64,000 nt of DNA from Ramlibacter ginsenosidimutans. Lineage in GTDB: Bacteria; Pseudomonadota; Gammaproteobacteria; Burkholderiales; Burkholderiaceae_C. The notes beneath the pieces are model-generated. The model was not told where the DNA came from, did not search any database, and worked only from the letters and a program-made list of their open reading frames with translations. The stretch spans positions 186,001 to 250,000 of the forward strand of contig NZ_JAEPWM010000008.1 in assembly GCF_016654015.1 (NCBI RefSeq), written 5' to 3'. A program made the position numbers and the translations under genes. This document shows positions 52,457 to 63,514 of the stretch, one piece after another (the stretch's first letter is position 1; every line of letters starts with the position of its first letter).

Positions 52457-55050
52457 GGGAGGAGCTTCTTCAGTGTGTACAGGGCGTCGAGCGCGTCGCG
52501 CGGGGTGAGCGCGTCGGGGTCCAGCGCAGCGAGCGTGGCTTCCAGCTGGGTCGGCGCCGCCGCTTCGGCGGCCGGCGGCGGTGCGAACAAGTCTACCTGC
52601 TCGCGGCTTTGCTCCTGGTGCTTCTCCAGCGCGGCGAGTGCATGGCGGGCGTGGTTGACGACCCCCGTCGGCATGCCCGCAAGCTTCGCGACCTGGATGC
52701 CGTAGCTGCGGCTGGCCGGCCCCGGCTGGATCTCGTGCAGGAACACGATGTCCGCGCCGGACTCGGTCGCGCCCACGTGCACGTTCACGGCGCAGTGGTG
52801 CTTCGCCGGGAACTCGGTCAGCTCGAAGTAGTGCGTGGCGAACAAGGTGAAGGCCTGGGTCTTGTCGTGCAGGTGCGCGGCAATGCCGGAAGCAAGAGCC
52901 AGGCCGTCGAAGGTGGAAGTGCCGCGGCCGATCTCGTCCATCAGCACGAGGCTCTGCGCCGTGGCGCCGTGCAGGATCTGCGCCGCCTCGGTCATCTCCA
53001 GCATGAAGGTCGATTGCGCGTTCGCGAGATCGTCCGCCGCGCCGATGCGCGTGTGGATCGCATCCAGCGGCCCGAGCCGGCACGCCTGCGCGGGCACGTA
53101 CGAGCCCATCGCGCCCAGCAGGCAGATCAGCGCCACCTGCCGCATGTAGGTGGACTTGCCGCCCATGTTGGGGCCGGTGATCACCTGCATGCGCTGCTTC
53201 GGGCCCAGGCGCGTGTCGTTGGGGATGAAGGCGCCGCCGGTGGTCTCCGCCAGGCGCGCTTCCACCACTGGGTGGCGGCCCTGCGTGATCTCGATCCCGG
53301 GCTCCTTCATGAACTGCGGCCGGCACCAGTTCAGCGTGAGCGAGCGTTCCGCCAGGGCGCACAGCACGTCCAGCGTGGCCAGCGCGCGCGCCAGCCGGGT
53401 GAGGCACGGCACGTGCTCCTGCAAGGCGTCGAGCAGCTGTTCGTACAGCCACTTCTCGCGCGCCAGCGCCCGCTCCTGCGCGGACAGCGCCTTGTCCTCG
53501 AAGGCCTTGAGCTCCGGCGTGATGAAGCGCTCGGCGTTCTTCAGCGTCTGGCGGCGGCGATAGTCGTCCGGCACCTTGTCCAGCTGGCCTTGCGAGACTT
53601 CGATGTAGAAGCCGTGCACCTTGTTGTATTGCACGCGCAGGTTGGCGATGCCGCTGCGGGCGCGCTCGCGCGTCTCCAGCTCCAGCAGGAAGCCGTCGCA
53701 GTTGTCCTGGATCGCGCGCAGCTCGTCGAGGTCGCCGTCGTGGCCCGTGGCGATCACGCCGCCGTCGCGCACCAGCGCCGCGGGGTCCTCGCGCAAGGTG
53801 GCGGCCAGCCGCTGCGCGCAGCCGGAGGGCGGCTGCAGGTCGGCGAACACTTCGGACAGCAGTCCGGGCAGGCCTTGCAGCGACCGGGCGAGCTGCTCCG
53901 ACTGCGCGAGCGCCCAGCGCAGTCCCACCAGCTCGCGCGGGCGCACCTGGCGCAGCGCGATGCGCGCGGTGATGCGCTCGACGTCGCTGACGCCCTTGAG
54001 GTCGCCGCGCAGCTTCTGCCACAGCTGCTCGCGCAGGCCGGTGATCGCGTCCAGCCGTTGCTGCGCCACGCGGCGGTCGCGCAAGGGCTCCAGCAACCAG
54101 GACTTGAGCAGGCGGCTGCCCATGCCCGTCATGCAGGTGTCCAGCAGCGAGAAGACCGTGGGGCTGTCCTCGCCGCGCAGCGTCTGCACCAGTTCGAGGT
54201 TGCGCCGCGTGGCCGGCGGCAGCTCGATGCGCTCGCCGTCGCGCACGACCTGCAGTTGCTGCACGTGCGACAGCGCGCGGCCCTGCGTGTGTTCCGCGTA
54301 CGCGAGCAGGGCGGAGGCCGCCGCATGCGCGCAAGGCAGGTCGTCCGCGCCCCAGGCGGACAGGCTCGCAGCGTGCAACTGCTCCTGCAGCTTGCGCTGG
54401 CCCAGGCCGCTGTCGAACTGGAAGCCCGGCCGCTCGGTGACCGGCACCGAGGCGCGCAGGGCTTGCAGGCGCTGGGCGAACCCGGGGCTCACGTCGGCGC
54501 TGTGCAGGATCTCGCTGGGCGCGACCCGCGCCACCCAGTCGGCCAGGTCGTCGGCATCGCACTCGGCGAGCTGCAGCGCGCCCTGCGTGACGCTCAGCCA
54601 GGCCAGGCCGACGCGGTGCTTGGGCCCCTGGTGCAGGGCCAGCAGCACCGCTTCGGCCTTGTCGTTCAGCAGCTCCGTGTCCGTCAGCGTGCCGGGCGTG
54701 ACGACGCGCAGCACCTTGCGTTCCACCGGGCCCTTGCTCGCGCCGACTTCGCCCACCTGTTCGCAGATGGCCACCGACTCGCCGCACTTGATCAGGCGCG
54801 CGAGGTAATTTTCCATGGAGTGGAAGGGCACACCCGCCATCACCACCGGCTCACCGGCGGACATGCCGCGGCGGGTGAGCGTGATGTCCAGCAGGCGCGC
54901 CGCCTTCTCGGCGTCCTCGTAGAACAGCTCGTAGAAGTCGCCCATGCGGTAGAAGACGAGCGTGCCGGGGTACTCCTTCTTGACGCCCAGGTACTGGGCC
55001 ATCATCGGCGTGTGCTTGCTCAGGTCGGCGGCGGCGGGATCGGCACTCAT
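52453..55050 (-). CDS. mutS: DNA mismatch repair protein MutS
   Basis: An 865-residue mismatch recognition ATPase. The N-terminal mismatch-binding loop has the Phe-x-Glu motif in [35 protein letters not shown] is in the clamp/lever region. Walker A is [13 protein letters not shown] and Walker B is [16 protein letters not shown]. Its length is normal. The start is ATG 55050. It is divergent from the HPP-CBS gene and coupled to the Anbu gene downstream. MutL is not in the window. Confidence 0.96.
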   Translation of the reverse strand: MSADPAAADLSKHTPMMAQYLGVKKEYPGTLVFYRMGDFYELFYEDAEKAARLLDITLTRRGMSAGEPVVMAGVPFHSMENYLARLIKCGESVAICEQVGEVGASKGPVERKVLRVVTPGTLTDTELLNDKAEAVLLALHQGPKHRVGLAWLSVTQGALQLAECDADDLADWVARVAPSEILHSADVSPGFAQRLQALRASVPVTERPGFQFDSGLGQRKLQEQLHAASLSAWGADDLPCAHAAASALLAYAEHTQGRALSHVQQLQVVRDGERIELPPATRRNLELVQTLRGEDSPTVFSLLDTCMTGMGSRLLKSWLLEPLRDRRVAQQRLDAITGLREQLWQKLRGDLKGVSDVERITARIALRQVRPRELVGLRWALAQSEQLARSLQGLPGLLSEVFADLQPPSGCAQRLAATLREDPAALVRDGGVIATGHDGDLDELRAIQDNCDGFLLELETRERARSGIANLRVQYNKVHGFYIEVSQGQLDKVPDDYRRRQTLKNAERFITPELKAFEDKALSAQERALAREKWLYEQLLDALQEHVPCLTRLARALATLDVLCALAERSLTLNWCRPQFMKEPGIEITQGRHPVVEARLAETTGGAFIPNDTRLGPKQRMQVITGPNMGGKSTYMRQVALICLLGAMGSYVPAQACRLGPLDAIHTRIGAADDLANAQSTFMLEMTEAAQILHGATAQSLVLMDEIGRGTSTFDGLALASGIAAHLHDKTQAFTLFATHYFELTEFPAKHHCAVNVHVGATESGADIVFLHEIQPGPASRSYGIQVAKLAGMPTGVVNHARHALAALEKHQEQSREQVDLFAPPPAAEAAAPTQLEATLAALDPDALTPRDALDALYTLKKLLP

Positions 55051-55165
55051 GCTGCGGGGATTATCGTAGGCGCGCGACCGGCGCCTTCGCGATGCATAAG
55101 CAAATGCGGAAATCGTGCAGTTGCGTGCGGCACAATCGCTCCCCCGATAAGAACAACAGCAGTCC

Positions 55166-56344
55166 GTGCCTCCCTCGTTCGGCGACTCCGTCGTCCTGCC
55201 TCCCCCTTCTTCCTTGCGCCGCCTGCGCGTTTGGCTGGCCCGCTGGCTGCCCGGCCCGGTCGGCATCGACGGCCACGAGACCTGGCGCACGGTCGCCGGC
55301 GCAGGCGCCGGTATCCTCTTTGCCGCGGTGTTCAGCCGGCTGCTGGCCGGCAGCGGTCCCGTGGGGTCGTGGCTGGTGGCGCCGCTGGGCGCTTCGGCCG
55401 TCCTGGTGTTCGCGCTGCCGGCCAGCCCGCTCGCGCAGCCCTGGGCCGTGATTGGCGGCAATACGCTGTCGGCCCTGGCGGGCATCGCCTGCGCGGGCCT
55501 GATCAGCGATCCGGCGCTCGCGGCCGCGGCGGCGGTGGCTCTCGCGGTGTTGCTCATGGTGCAGACGCGCAGCCTGCATCCGCCGGGCGGCGCTGCGGCC
55601 TTGCTGATGGTGCTCACCCACACGACGCAATTCCATTTCGCCGTGTTCCCCGTGCTGCTCAACTCGCTGCTGCTGGTGTGCATGGGGGTCCTGTACAACA
55701 GCCTCACCGGCCGCAGCTATCCGCGCGCGCAACTGCTGGCGCCCGGAGCCGGCCTGCAGCCGGTGCACGGGCGCGGTTTCAGCGCCGCCGACCTCGACGC
55801 CGCGCTCGCCCACTACAACCAGGTGGTGGACATCAGCCGCGCCGACCTGCACGCGCTGCTGGAGCACGCCGAGATGGCGGCGTACCAGCGCAAGCTCGGT
55901 GTCCTGCGCTGTGGCGAGGTGATGAGCCGCGCGCCCCTGACGGTGCAATTCGGGACGCCGCTGAAGGAAGCCTGGGACCTGATGCGCGACCGGCGCATCA
56001 AGGCCTTGCCGGTCGTGGATCGCGCCATGCACGTCGTCGGCATCGTCACCAATGCGGACTTCATGCGCATCGCCGACCTGGATCGCCACGAAGGCCTGGG
56101 CGAGCGGCTGCGCCAGGTGCTGCGCGCCAGCGGCCTCACGCATTCGGAGCAGCCCGAGGTGGTCGGGCAGATCATGACGCGCCAGGTGCGCGTGGCGAGC
56201 GAGGACCGGCTGCTGTCGGACCTGGTGCCCGTGTTCTCCGACGACGGGCACCACCACATCCCCGTGATCGACGGCCAGCAGAAGCTGGCCGGCATGATCA
56301 CGCAGACGGACGTGGTGCGGGCGCTGTACCGCGCGGGCACCTAG
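55166..56344 (+). CDS. HPP-family membrane protein with C-terminal CBS pair
   Basis: A 392-residue protein. The N-terminal half is an HPP domain of about five transmembrane helices carrying the namesake [12 protein letters not shown] motif near residue 135. The C-terminal half has two CBS domains ([19 protein letters not shown] to [13 protein letters not shown], and [18 protein letters not shown] to [13 protein letters not shown]), which bind adenine nucleotides. HPP proteins are linked to nitrite transport in some organisms. The start is GTG 55166. The CBS pair suggests energy-state gating. Confidence 0.9.
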   Translation: MPPSFGDSVVLPPPSSLRRLRVWLARWLPGPVGIDGHETWRTVAGAGAGILFAAVFSRLLAGSGPVGSWLVAPLGASAVLVFALPASPLAQPWAVIGGNTLSALAGIACAGLISDPALAAAAAVALAVLLMVQTRSLHPPGGAAALLMVLTHTTQFHFAVFPVLLNSLLLVCMGVLYNSLTGRSYPRAQLLAPGAGLQPVHGRGFSAADLDAALAHYNQVVDISRADLHALLEHAEMAAYQRKLGVLRCGEVMSRAPLTVQFGTPLKEAWDLMRDRRIKALPVVDRAMHVVGIVTNADFMRIADLDRHEGLGERLRQVLRASGLTHSEQPEVVGQIMTRQVRVASEDRLLSDLVPVFSDDGHHHIPVIDGQQKLAGMITQTDVVRALYRAGT

Positions 56345-56359
56345 GGCTTCGTGCAGGGC

Positions 56360-56448
56360 GCTGGGGTTCGCTGGCGCTCACCGCCAGCCTACGAACGCCC
56401 CGCTCCCGGTGAATGCGTAGGCTGGCGGTGAACGAAGTGAACCCCAGC
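56360..56448. repeat. GTAGGCTGG-family palindromic repeat, copy 4 (opposite arrangement)
   Basis: An inverted unit GCTGGGGTTCGC...CCGCCAGCCTAC (56360-56392) is followed, after 24 bases, by a forward unit GTAGGCTGGCGGTGAAC...GAACCCCAGC (56417-56448). The order of the two units is the reverse of copies 2 and 3. Confidence 0.8.
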
Positions 56449-56519
56449 AATGCCATCGGCCGGCAGCCTGTTTGCGCGCCGGGGTTGACGCGCGTGCAGC
56501 GGCGACTATCGTTGGCACC

Positions 56520-57002
56520 ATGAAGAAGACACGCGCTGCGGCCCTCGCCCTCCTGGTGACCTTGGTGATGGCGGCCCACGCGCAGACGGGGATAGCCCGC
56601 GGCCAGACCAGCCGCGGCGAGCCCTGGCTGGTGGGCGGCGTCGGCGAGGACGGAGTCGCAGCGCTGCGGCTGGCGCGCAGCGGCTACAGCCTCAGCGTGC
56701 AGACGGCGGCGCGCGGCACCGGCGCCTTCCTGGCGGACGTGCACCTGCGCATAGCCGACGAGCAGGGCCGGCCGGTGTTCGACCAGGATCTGTCGGGGCC
56801 GTGGCTGCTGGTGAAGCTGCGCCCCGGGGCGTACACGCTGCAGGCGTCGCGGCACCGCCAGGTGCAGGCGGTGCGCGTCGACGTGCCTGCGCAAGGCCTG
56901 CGTGAGCAGATGTTCTATTTCGACACGACGGGGGAAGCGCCGGACCCGATGGCCGACCCGACCGAGCGGCCGCCCGCCGTGCGCGGTTCCATCGCGAGGT
57001 AG
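56520..57002 (+). CDS. Secreted hypothetical protein with carboxypeptidase-regulatory-like fold (160 aa)
   Basis: A signal peptide covers residues 1-21 (ending HAQ). The mature domain reads as a beta-sandwich: LADVHLRIADEQGRPVFD, GPWLLVKLRPGAYTLQA, VQAVRVDVPAQG. This resembles CarboxypepD_reg-like folds. The start is ATG 56520. Its last 88 bases overlap the 3' end of the convergent SulP gene, so one of the two C-termini may be overextended. Confidence 0.75.
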   Translation: MKKTRAAALALLVTLVMAAHAQTGIARGQTSRGEPWLVGGVGEDGVAALRLARSGYSLSVQTAARGTGAFLADVHLRIADEQGRPVFDQDLSGPWLLVKLRPGAYTLQASRHRQVQAVRVDVPAQGLREQMFYFDTTGEAPDPMADPTERPPAVRGSIAR

Positions 57003-58678
57003 TGCGCCACGGCCTGTTCCAGGTTGTGGAACATCCGCTGCTCGCCGAGCGCCTCGCCGAGCGGCGATTGGCGCACCATCTCCAGCACGCCCGGGTTCAT
57101 GCCCACCAGCCACACGGTGATGCCCGCTTCGCGCAGGCGCTGCTCCGCCTCGGTCCACATCTTCAGCGCCGTGTATTCCATGTCGAAGACGCCGCGCATG
57201 TGCAGGGCGACCACCTTGGGCCGGGCGAGCGCGATCTGCTCCGTGATCTTCTGCCCGAGCCGGCTGGCGTTCGCGAAGAAGATCCGGCCCTCCGGCCGCA
57301 GCAGCAGCAGGCCGGGATAGCTCTCGTCGTCCGGGTTCTCGGGCGAGCGCGGGCGGAACACGTTGGTGCCGCGCTTGCGCACGAGCACCTGCAAGGCCGG
57401 ATCGGAGGCCTGGAACGCCAGGGCCGCCAGCGACACCACGATGGCCACGAGGATGCCCTGGAGCGTGCCGAGCAGGATGACGCCCGCCATCGCGACCAGG
57501 GCCCAGCGGAATTCCTTGGTGCGCACGCGGCGGATCGCGCGGAACTCCGCAGGCTGGACCAGCCCGATGGAGTAGACGATGACGACGGCGGCCAGCGTGG
57601 CCTGCGGCATGGCGCCGATGAAGGGCCCGAGCAGCAGCAGGCTGGCGAGCGCGAAGGCGGCAGTCACCAGCCCGGCGAGCTGGCTGCGGGCGCCTGCGTG
57701 CCGGTTCACGGCGGTCTGCGACATGCCGCCGCCCGCGGGCATCGCGCCCAGCAGGGCGCCGGCCGCGTTCGCGGCGCCGGTGGCGACCAGTTCGCGGTTG
57801 GAATCCGGGGCGGGTTCGCCGCTTTGCGCGAAGGCGCGTGCCACCGCGATGGTCTCGGTGAAGCTCATGAGCGCGATGCCCGCCGCCGCCGGCCACAGCT
57901 GCGTCACGAGATGCCAGTCCGGCAGCGTGGGCGTGGGCAGTCCGGTCGGCACCTTGCCGACCGCACCCACGCCCAGGCTTTGCAGGTCGAGGACCCGCAT
58001 GGCGACGATGCTGGCGGCGACGGCGATCAGCGGAGCCGGGGCCTTGGGCACGAAGCGTTCGAGCCCGAACAGGATCGCGATCATCGCCAACGCCACCGCG
58101 AGGGTCGGCCATGACGTATGCGGCAGGTTCTGCACGATCCCGGCGACGTTCTGCAGGAAGTTGCCCTTGTCGAAGTGGATGCCCAGCAGCTTGGGCACCT
58201 GGTCCACGACGATGACGGTGCCGATGCCGGCCTTGAAGCCGACCAGCACCGGCTCCGAAATGAAGTTCGCGACGAAGCCCAGGCGCAGCACGCCGGCCAG
58301 CAGCAGCATCGCTCCCACCAGCAGTGTCAGCGTGGCGCAGGCGGTCAGCAGCGCGCCGTCGCTGGCGCCGGGGCCCAGGCCGGCGAGCGCCGTCCCCGTG
58401 AGGATGGCGAGCGTGGTCGTGGTGCTGACGCTCAGCGGCCGCGACGTGCCGAGCAGCGCGTAGACGGCCATCGGCACCAGCGCCGTGTACAGGCCCACCT
58501 GCACCGGCAGGCCCGCAATGGTGGCGTAGGCGAGCGCCTTGGGGATGACGACCGCCGCGGCGGTCGCACCGGCCACCACGTCCGGCGCGAGCCACTCACG
58601 CTGGTAGCTGCGCACCCATTCCAGCCAGGGCGCGCGCCGGCGGCCGACGGTGGCCAGCTCCGGCAGGGACGTGTCCAT
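56915..58678 (-). CDS. SulP/SLC26-family anion transporter with STAS domain
   Basis: A 587-residue transporter of the SulP family (sulfate, bicarbonate or other anions). PKALAYATIAGLPVQVGLYTA near residue 45 is the signature. Further helices include FKAGIGTVIVVDQVPKLLG, and the TM domain ends near residue 430. The STAS domain follows (GRIFFANASRLGQKI, VVALHMRGVFDMEYTALKML-like). The tail SVGSAIGSGASPVVSK overlaps the convergent gene. It starts 6 bases after the ppk2 stop, so they form an operon. Confidence 0.92.
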   Translation of the reverse strand: MDTSLPELATVGRRRAPWLEWVRSYQREWLAPDVVAGATAAAVVIPKALAYATIAGLPVQVGLYTALVPMAVYALLGTSRPLSVSTTTTLAILTGTALAGLGPGASDGALLTACATLTLLVGAMLLLAGVLRLGFVANFISEPVLVGFKAGIGTVIVVDQVPKLLGIHFDKGNFLQNVAGIVQNLPHTSWPTLAVALAMIAILFGLERFVPKAPAPLIAVAASIVAMRVLDLQSLGVGAVGKVPTGLPTPTLPDWHLVTQLWPAAAGIALMSFTETIAVARAFAQSGEPAPDSNRELVATGAANAAGALLGAMPAGGGMSQTAVNRHAGARSQLAGLVTAAFALASLLLLGPFIGAMPQATLAAVVIVYSIGLVQPAEFRAIRRVRTKEFRWALVAMAGVILLGTLQGILVAIVVSLAALAFQASDPALQVLVRKRGTNVFRPRSPENPDDESYPGLLLLRPEGRIFFANASRLGQKITEQIALARPKVVALHMRGVFDMEYTALKMWTEAEQRLREAGITVWLVGMNPGVLEMVRQSPLGEALGEQRMFHNLEQAVAHYLAMEPRTAGGRSVGSAIGSGASPVVSK

Positions 58679-58684
58679 GGCCGC

Positions 58685-59542
58685 TCAGAACCTTTCCGCG
58701 ATGTGGCGGTAGGGGTAGTCGGGCTCGCGGTAGCCGCCGGCCTTCTGGCGCTTGGGCAGTTCGACCTTGTCGCGCTTCACCTGCTTGTAGGGAATGCGCG
58801 AGAGCAGGTCGCTGATGATGTTCAGGCGCCCGCGGCGCTTGTCGTCGGTATGCGCCACGAACCAGGGCGCGAACTCGGTGTCGGTGGCCTTGAACATGTC
58901 GTCGCGGGCGCGCGAGTAGTCGAACCAGCGGCTGTACGACTTCAGGTCCATCGGCGAGAGCTTCCAGACCTTGCGCCCGTCGTTGATGCGGTCCTGCAGG
59001 CGACGGGTCTGCTCCTCCTCGCTGACTTCCAGCCAGTACTTGATCAGCTTCACGCCGGAGCGCACGATCGCCTCCTCGACCAGCGGCACGCCGTGCAGGA
59101 AGGTGCGCGCCTCGTCCTCGCTGCAGAAGCCCATCACCCGCTCGACGCCGGCGCGGTTGTACCAGCTGCGGTCGAAGATGACGATTTCGCCCGCGGCCGG
59201 CAGGTGCGGCACGTAGCGCTGCAGGTACATCTGGCTCTTCTCGCGCTCGGTCGGCGCGGGCAGGGCGACGACGCGGAACACGCGGGGGCTCACGCGTTCG
59301 GTGATCGCCTTGATGGTGCCGCCCTTGCCGGCACCGTCGCGGCCCTCGAACACGATGCAGATCTTGGCGCCGGTGGCCTGCACCCACTGCTGCAGCTTCA
59401 CCAGCTCGATGTGCAGCCGCCGCAGCTCCTGCTCGTAGGCCGAGGTCTTGAGCTTCGCAGGCGGCTGCGCGGCCGCCGGCTCACCAGCGTCCGTCTCCTG
59501 CTTGTCCTGTTTGTCGTGCTTGTCCTGCTTGTCCTTGGCCAT
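58685..59542 (-). CDS. ppk2: Polyphosphate kinase 2
   Basis: A 285-residue enzyme that transfers phosphate between polyphosphate and nucleotides. Walker A is FEGRDGAGKGGTIKAI. The lid and Walker B region VIFDRSWYNRAGVERVMGFC is the PPK2 hallmark. The N-terminus is Lys/Asp/Gln-rich and disordered (KDKQDKHDKQDKQ). The single-domain form of about this length is the class I type. The start is ATG 59542. It is followed by the sulP gene in the same operon, a link of polyphosphate to anion transport that may be incidental. Confidence 0.94.
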   Translation of the reverse strand: MAKDKQDKHDKQDKQETDAGEPAAAQPPAKLKTSAYEQELRRLHIELVKLQQWVQATGAKICIVFEGRDGAGKGGTIKAITERVSPRVFRVVALPAPTEREKSQMYLQRYVPHLPAAGEIVIFDRSWYNRAGVERVMGFCSEDEARTFLHGVPLVEEAIVRSGVKLIKYWLEVSEEEQTRRLQDRINDGRKVWKLSPMDLKSYSRWFDYSRARDDMFKATDTEFAPWFVAHTDDKRRGRLNIISDLLSRIPYKQVKRDKVELPKRQKAGGYREPDYPYRHIAERF

Positions 59543-59655
59543 CGCGCGGTCTCCTGGAAGGTGCGATGACTCTCCGGCGGCAGGTCAGCCTTGCCAATGG
59601 GACCTTCGGGCAACGCAGGACCGCCCCGCGCGAGCCGTCCCGCGCAGCAGCGGCT

Positions 59656-60738
59656 TCAGGCGCCGGCCTGCGCCTCGGCGGCCGCGGCCGTTGCGTCCGC
59701 GTCGGCCGGGGCGGTGCGCACCACGGGCAGCGACCCGGGATATTCACGCACCAGGAAGGCGAGCAGCGCCTCGCGCATCTTGCAGCGCAGGTCGAAGGCC
59801 TTGCCCGAGTTGCCGGCGGACACCAGCACGCGCACTTCGATCGTGCGCTCCTTCGCGTCGGTGACCTGCACCGCGAACACGCGGCCATCCCATTCGGGGA
59901 AGGTCTTCACCAGGCGCTCGGCCTCCGCGCGCAGGGGCTCGATCGGCGTGGCGTAGTCCAGGTACAGGAACACGGTGCCCAACAGGTTGGAGCCGGTGCG
60001 CGTCCAGTTCTCGAACGGGTTCTCGATGAACCACTGCAGCGGGATGATCAGCCGGCGTTCGTCCCAGAGCTTCAGCACCACGTACGTGCCGGTGATCTCC
60101 TCGACGCGGCCCCATTCGCCCTTGACGATCAGCACGTCGTCCAGCCGGATCGGCTGCGCCAGCGCGATCTGCAGGCCGGCGATCAGGTTCGCGAACACCG
60201 GGCGCGCGGCCAGGCCGCCGACCACGCCCAGCACGCCGGCGGACGCCAGCAGGCTCGCGCCCACCTGGCGCGCCGCGGGGAAGGTCATGAGCGCCATCGC
60301 GGTGCCCGCGATGAACACGATCACCTGCGCGCTGCGGCTCAGGACATTGGTTTGCGTCTGGATGCGCCGTGCCTGCAGGTTGTCGTCGATGGTCACCGGG
60401 TGGCGGTCGATCACGCCCTGCGCGAAACCGGTGATGGCGGCGACCGTGAGCCAGGTGAGGGACGCGATCAGCACCAGCACCGTCAGGTGCCGGACGGTGG
60501 CGATGTAGGGCAGGCCGGCCGGTGCGTCCTGCCAGACCAGCAGCAGCGCGAGCATGGGGAACGCGGCCGCCCCGGCGCGCTCGGTGGCGCGCAAGATGCA
60601 TTCGACGATGGTGTTGCCGCGCGCCAGCCGGTGCAGGGTGGCGCGCAGTACGCGCCGTCCGATCATCGCGGCGATCACCGCCGCGAGGGCGACCAGGGCC
60701 GTCCAGCCCCACGGGTGTTGCAGCAGCTCCTGCGTCAT
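59656..60738 (-). CDS. Small-conductance mechanosensitive channel (MscS family)
   Basis: A 360-residue membrane channel. Four or more helices lie in the N-terminal half, and the pore helix is in [32 protein letters not shown] (glycine/alanine spaced, as in MscS TM3). [45 protein letters not shown] is the beta-domain signature. The C-terminal end is Ala/Asp-rich. The ATG at 60738 overlaps the suhB stop by 4 bases, so it is translationally coupled to it. Confidence 0.92.
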   Translation of the reverse strand: MTQELLQHPWGWTALVALAAVIAAMIGRRVLRATLHRLARGNTIVECILRATERAGAAAFPMLALLLVWQDAPAGLPYIATVRHLTVLVLIASLTWLTVAAITGFAQGVIDRHPVTIDDNLQARRIQTQTNVLSRSAQVIVFIAGTAMALMTFPAARQVGASLLASAGVLGVVGGLAARPVFANLIAGLQIALAQPIRLDDVLIVKGEWGRVEEITGTYVVLKLWDERRLIIPLQWFIENPFENWTRTGSNLLGTVFLYLDYATPIEPLRAEAERLVKTFPEWDGRVFAVQVTDAKERTIEVRVLVSAGNSGKAFDLRCKMREALLAFLVREYPGSLPVVRTAPADADATAAAAEAQAGA

Positions 60739-61628
60739 TCGTCGACGTGGGTCCCAGGCTCCATGGTCGGCTCGACGAGCGACGGGGTGTTCTGGCGCAG
60801 TTCGGCCTTCTCGCCGGCGCTCGCGAACTTGCTGTAGCGGCCGAGGATCTTCACCAGCTGGCCGTAGATCTTCGGGTTGCCGGCGACGCACTCGCGCTGC
60901 TCGAGGAAGTCCGCCTCCCCGGTGAAGTTGCCGATCAGGCCACCCGCCTCGGTGATCAGCAGCGAGCCCGCGGCCACGTCCCAGGGGGACAGTCCGGTCT
61001 CGAAGAAGCCCTCGGTGAATCCGGCTGCGACATAGGCGAGGTCCAGTGCGGCGGCGCCGGGGCGGCGCAGGCCGGCCGTGCGCTTCATGACGTCGGCCAT
61101 CATGCGCAGGTACACGTTGAAGTTGTCGCCCGGGCGGAACGGGAAGCCGGTGGAGATGAGCGACTCCTTCAGCTGGGTGCGCTTGCTCACGCGGATGCGG
61201 CGGTCGTTCAGGTAGGCACCGCGGCCGCGCGTGGCGGTGAAGAGGTCGTTGCGGGTGGGGTCGTACACCACGGCCTGCTCCACGCGTCCCTTCACCAGCA
61301 AGGCGATGCTGACGCAGTAGACGGGGAAGCCGTGGATGAAGTTGGTCGTGCCATCCAGCGGGTCGATCAGCCACACGTGGTCGGAGCTGGCCTTGCCATG
61401 CTCGCGGCCGGACTCCTCGGCCCAGATGCCGTGGTCGGGATAGGCCTGCAGCAGCGTTTCGATGATCGCGTGCTCGGCGGCGTGGTCGATCTCGGTGACG
61501 AAGTCGTTGGTCTGCTTCTGCGAGATCCGCACGGCTTCGACGTCGAGCGCCGCGCGATTGATGATCGCGCCGGCGGCGCGGGCGGCCTTGACGGCCATGT
61601 TGAGCATGGGGTGCTGGTTGGACGACAT
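60735..61628 (-). CDS. suhB: Inositol monophosphatase family protein (SuhB)
   Basis: A 297-residue metal-dependent phosphatase. The metal-binding motif [10 protein letters not shown] carries the conserved Glu, then [25 protein letters not shown], and [18 protein letters not shown] near the end. These match SuhB, which hydrolyses inositol-1-phosphate and also assists rRNA transcription antitermination in E. coli. The C-terminal 25 residues are an extra tail. The start is ATG 61628. It is divergent from trmJ, a conserved arrangement. Confidence 0.93.
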   Translation of the reverse strand: MSSNQHPMLNMAVKAARAAGAIINRAALDVEAVRISQKQTNDFVTEIDHAAEHAIIETLLQAYPDHGIWAEESGREHGKASSDHVWLIDPLDGTTNFIHGFPVYCVSIALLVKGRVEQAVVYDPTRNDLFTATRGRGAYLNDRRIRVSKRTQLKESLISTGFPFRPGDNFNVYLRMMADVMKRTAGLRRPGAAALDLAYVAAGFTEGFFETGLSPWDVAAGSLLITEAGGLIGNFTGEADFLEQRECVAGNPKIYGQLVKILGRYSKFASAGEKAELRQNTPSLVEPTMEPGTHVDE

Positions 61629-61785
61629 GTTGTTCAAGAGCTTCGTCCGCGAAAGGGACGGGACGCATGCCGGCGATGCGGAATGCCACGTTAGCCCCGA
61701 TTTTACCGGGCACGTGTCATCCCTGTGCCCGGCGGGTTGACCGGCCGGCGGCTTACGTCGGATTGCGTACCTGACAATCGGGGGC

Positions 61786-62511
61786 ATGAGCCGCACCCGT
61801 TTCGTCCTGATCCAACCCAGCCACGCCGGCAACGTGGGCGCCGCCGCGCGCGCCATGAAGGTCATGGGCTTCGACGACCTGGTGCTGGTGCAACCGCGCT
61901 GGGACGACGTGCTGGAACGCGACGAGACGCTGGAGCGGGCCAGCGGCGCCACCGACGTCCTGCGCCAGGCGCGCGCCGTCGACACGCTGGATGCGGCGCT
62001 CTCGGGCGTGAGCTACGTGATGGGGACGGTGATGACACCGCGCGACTTCGGTCCGCCCACGTACGCGCCGCGCGAGCACCTGGCGAGCGTCGCACCGACC
62101 GGCCAGGGCGTCGCCTTCCTGTTCGGCTCCGAGCGCTACGGCATGCGCAACGAAGACGTCTATCGCTGCCACGCCGCGCTGCGCATCCCGGTGTCGCCCG
62201 ATTACGGCTCGCTCAATCTCGCTGCGGCGATCCAGGTGATCGCCTACGAATGGCGCCAGGCGCTGGGCGGCTTCGACCTGCCGCCCGTGCCCGCGCCCGA
62301 GCGCGCCGATGCCGCGGCGGTGGCTGGCATGCTGCGCCACTGGGAACAGGCGCTGGTGGACATCGGCTTCCTCGACCCCGCCGCGCCCAAGAAGCTGATG
62401 CCCCGGCTGAACCAGCTGTTCAACCGCGCGCAGCCCACCCCTGAGGAAATCCACATCCTGCGCGGTGTTGCCAAGGCCATGGCCGAAGCGGCGAAAAAGC
62501 CAAAGCCTTAG
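61786..62511 (+). CDS. trmJ: tRNA (cytidine/uridine-2'-O-)-methyltransferase TrmJ
   Basis: A 241-residue SPOUT-class methyltransferase that modifies position 32 of t[24 protein letters not shown] is the N-terminal signature. [27 protein letters not shown] and [17 protein letters not shown] form the knotted SAM site. Length is normal for a single-domain TrmJ with a short helical tail. The start is ATG 61786. cysE follows 31 bases later, so they are co-directional and perhaps co-transcribed. Confidence 0.94.
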   Translation: MSRTRFVLIQPSHAGNVGAAARAMKVMGFDDLVLVQPRWDDVLERDETLERASGATDVLRQARAVDTLDAALSGVSYVMGTVMTPRDFGPPTYAPREHLASVAPTGQGVAFLFGSERYGMRNEDVYRCHAALRIPVSPDYGSLNLAAAIQVIAYEWRQALGGFDLPPVPAPERADAAAVAGMLRHWEQALVDIGFLDPAAPKKLMPRLNQLFNRAQPTPEEIHILRGVAKAMAEAAKKPKP

Positions 62512-62542
62512 ACTCGCAACGACTCAAGCAAAGAACACCTTC

Positions 62543-63316
62543 ATGTTCAGCCGCCTGCGCTCCGATATCCAGTGCATCCTCGACCGCGACCCTGCCGCCC
62601 GCAGCAAGTGGGAGGTGGTCACGTGCTATCCGGGCTTCCACGCACTGGTGCTGCACCGTGGCTCGCACTGGTTGTGGCATCGCAACCTGCGCTGGCTTGC
62701 GCGCTTCGTGTCGCTGTTTTCGCGCTGGCTGACGGGCATCGAGATCCATCCGGGCGCGCGCATCGGCGACGGCGTGTTCATCGACCACGGCATGGGCGTC
62801 GTGATCGGCGAGACGGCGGAAGTGGGCGACGGCTGCACGATCTACCAGGGCGTGACGCTGGGCGGCACCTCGCTCGCCAAGGGCGCGAAGCGGCACCCGA
62901 CGCTTGGTCGCAACGTCGTGGTCGGCGCCGGCGCCAAGATCCTGGGCGGCTTCACGGTGGGCGACGATGCAGCCGTGGGCTCCAACGCGGTGGTCACGAA
63001 GCCCGTGCCGGCGGGTGCGACGGCCGTGGGCATTCCCGCGCGCATCATCCAGGCCGAGGACTCGGCGCGCCGCGAGGCCGTCGCCGCGAAGATGGGCTTC
63101 TCCGCCTACGGCATCACGCAGAACGACGACCCGCTGTCGCAGGCCATGAAGGGCCTGATCGACAACGCGTCCTCGCAGGAGCACCAGATCGCGCTGCTCT
63201 GGCAGGCGATCGAGAAGCTCTCCGAGCAGCGCAAGGGCGAGCCCTGCGTGCCGCTCGATGCGCAGACGCAGGAGAACTTCGAGAAAGAGAAGTTCACGCA
63301 GCTGGTGGGGAAGTAG
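62543..63316 (+). CDS. cysE: Serine O-acetyltransferase
   Basis: A 257-residue enzyme that makes O-acetylserine for cysteine synthesis. The N-terminal helical part ([25 protein letters not shown]) is followed by the left-handed beta-helix with hexapeptide repeats: [30 protein letters not shown], then [16 protein letters not shown]. The C-terminal extension with SAYGITQND is that of the shorter NifP/CysE type. Start ATG 62543. Cysteine supply links it functionally, not by position, to gshA. Confidence 0.95.
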   Translation: MFSRLRSDIQCILDRDPAARSKWEVVTCYPGFHALVLHRGSHWLWHRNLRWLARFVSLFSRWLTGIEIHPGARIGDGVFIDHGMGVVIGETAEVGDGCTIYQGVTLGGTSLAKGAKRHPTLGRNVVVGAGAKILGGFTVGDDAAVGSNAVVTKPVPAGATAVGIPARIIQAEDSARREAVAAKMGFSAYGITQNDDPLSQAMKGLIDNASSQEHQIALLWQAIEKLSEQRKGEPCVPLDAQTQENFEKEKFTQLVGK

Positions 63317-63349
63317 CCGCGGTGCTCGGCGGCCCGGAAGGCGGACAAC

Positions 63350-63486
63350 CGGACGCAGAGGACGCAGAGGTTACGCAGAGGACGCAAAAGAACAGCCATT
63401 GAAGGTGGAAGACCTTCTGCGTCCTTCCTTCCTTTCAATGGGAGTCCTTCTGCGTCCTTTCGCTCTTTTGCGACCTCTGCGTCCGG
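63350..63486. repeat. GGACGCAGA-rich inverted repeat, copy 2
   Basis: The outer arms CCGGACGCAGAGG / CCTCTGCGTCCGG match copy 1 at 14200. The left arm carries GGACGCAGAGG, ACGCAGAGG and GGACGCAAAAG in series; the right arm repeats CCTTCTGCGTCC twice. It lies between the convergent cysE and mog genes. Confidence 0.85.
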
Positions 63487-63514
63487 CTGCCCGCCCCCGC
63501 CCCCGCTCCCGCTC

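Noticed and set aside
52609..56412. A 1267-codon plus-strand frame opposite mutS
   Set aside because: It is antisense to mutS and lacks domain sequence. Its 3' part is a shifted frame of the HPP-CBS gene.
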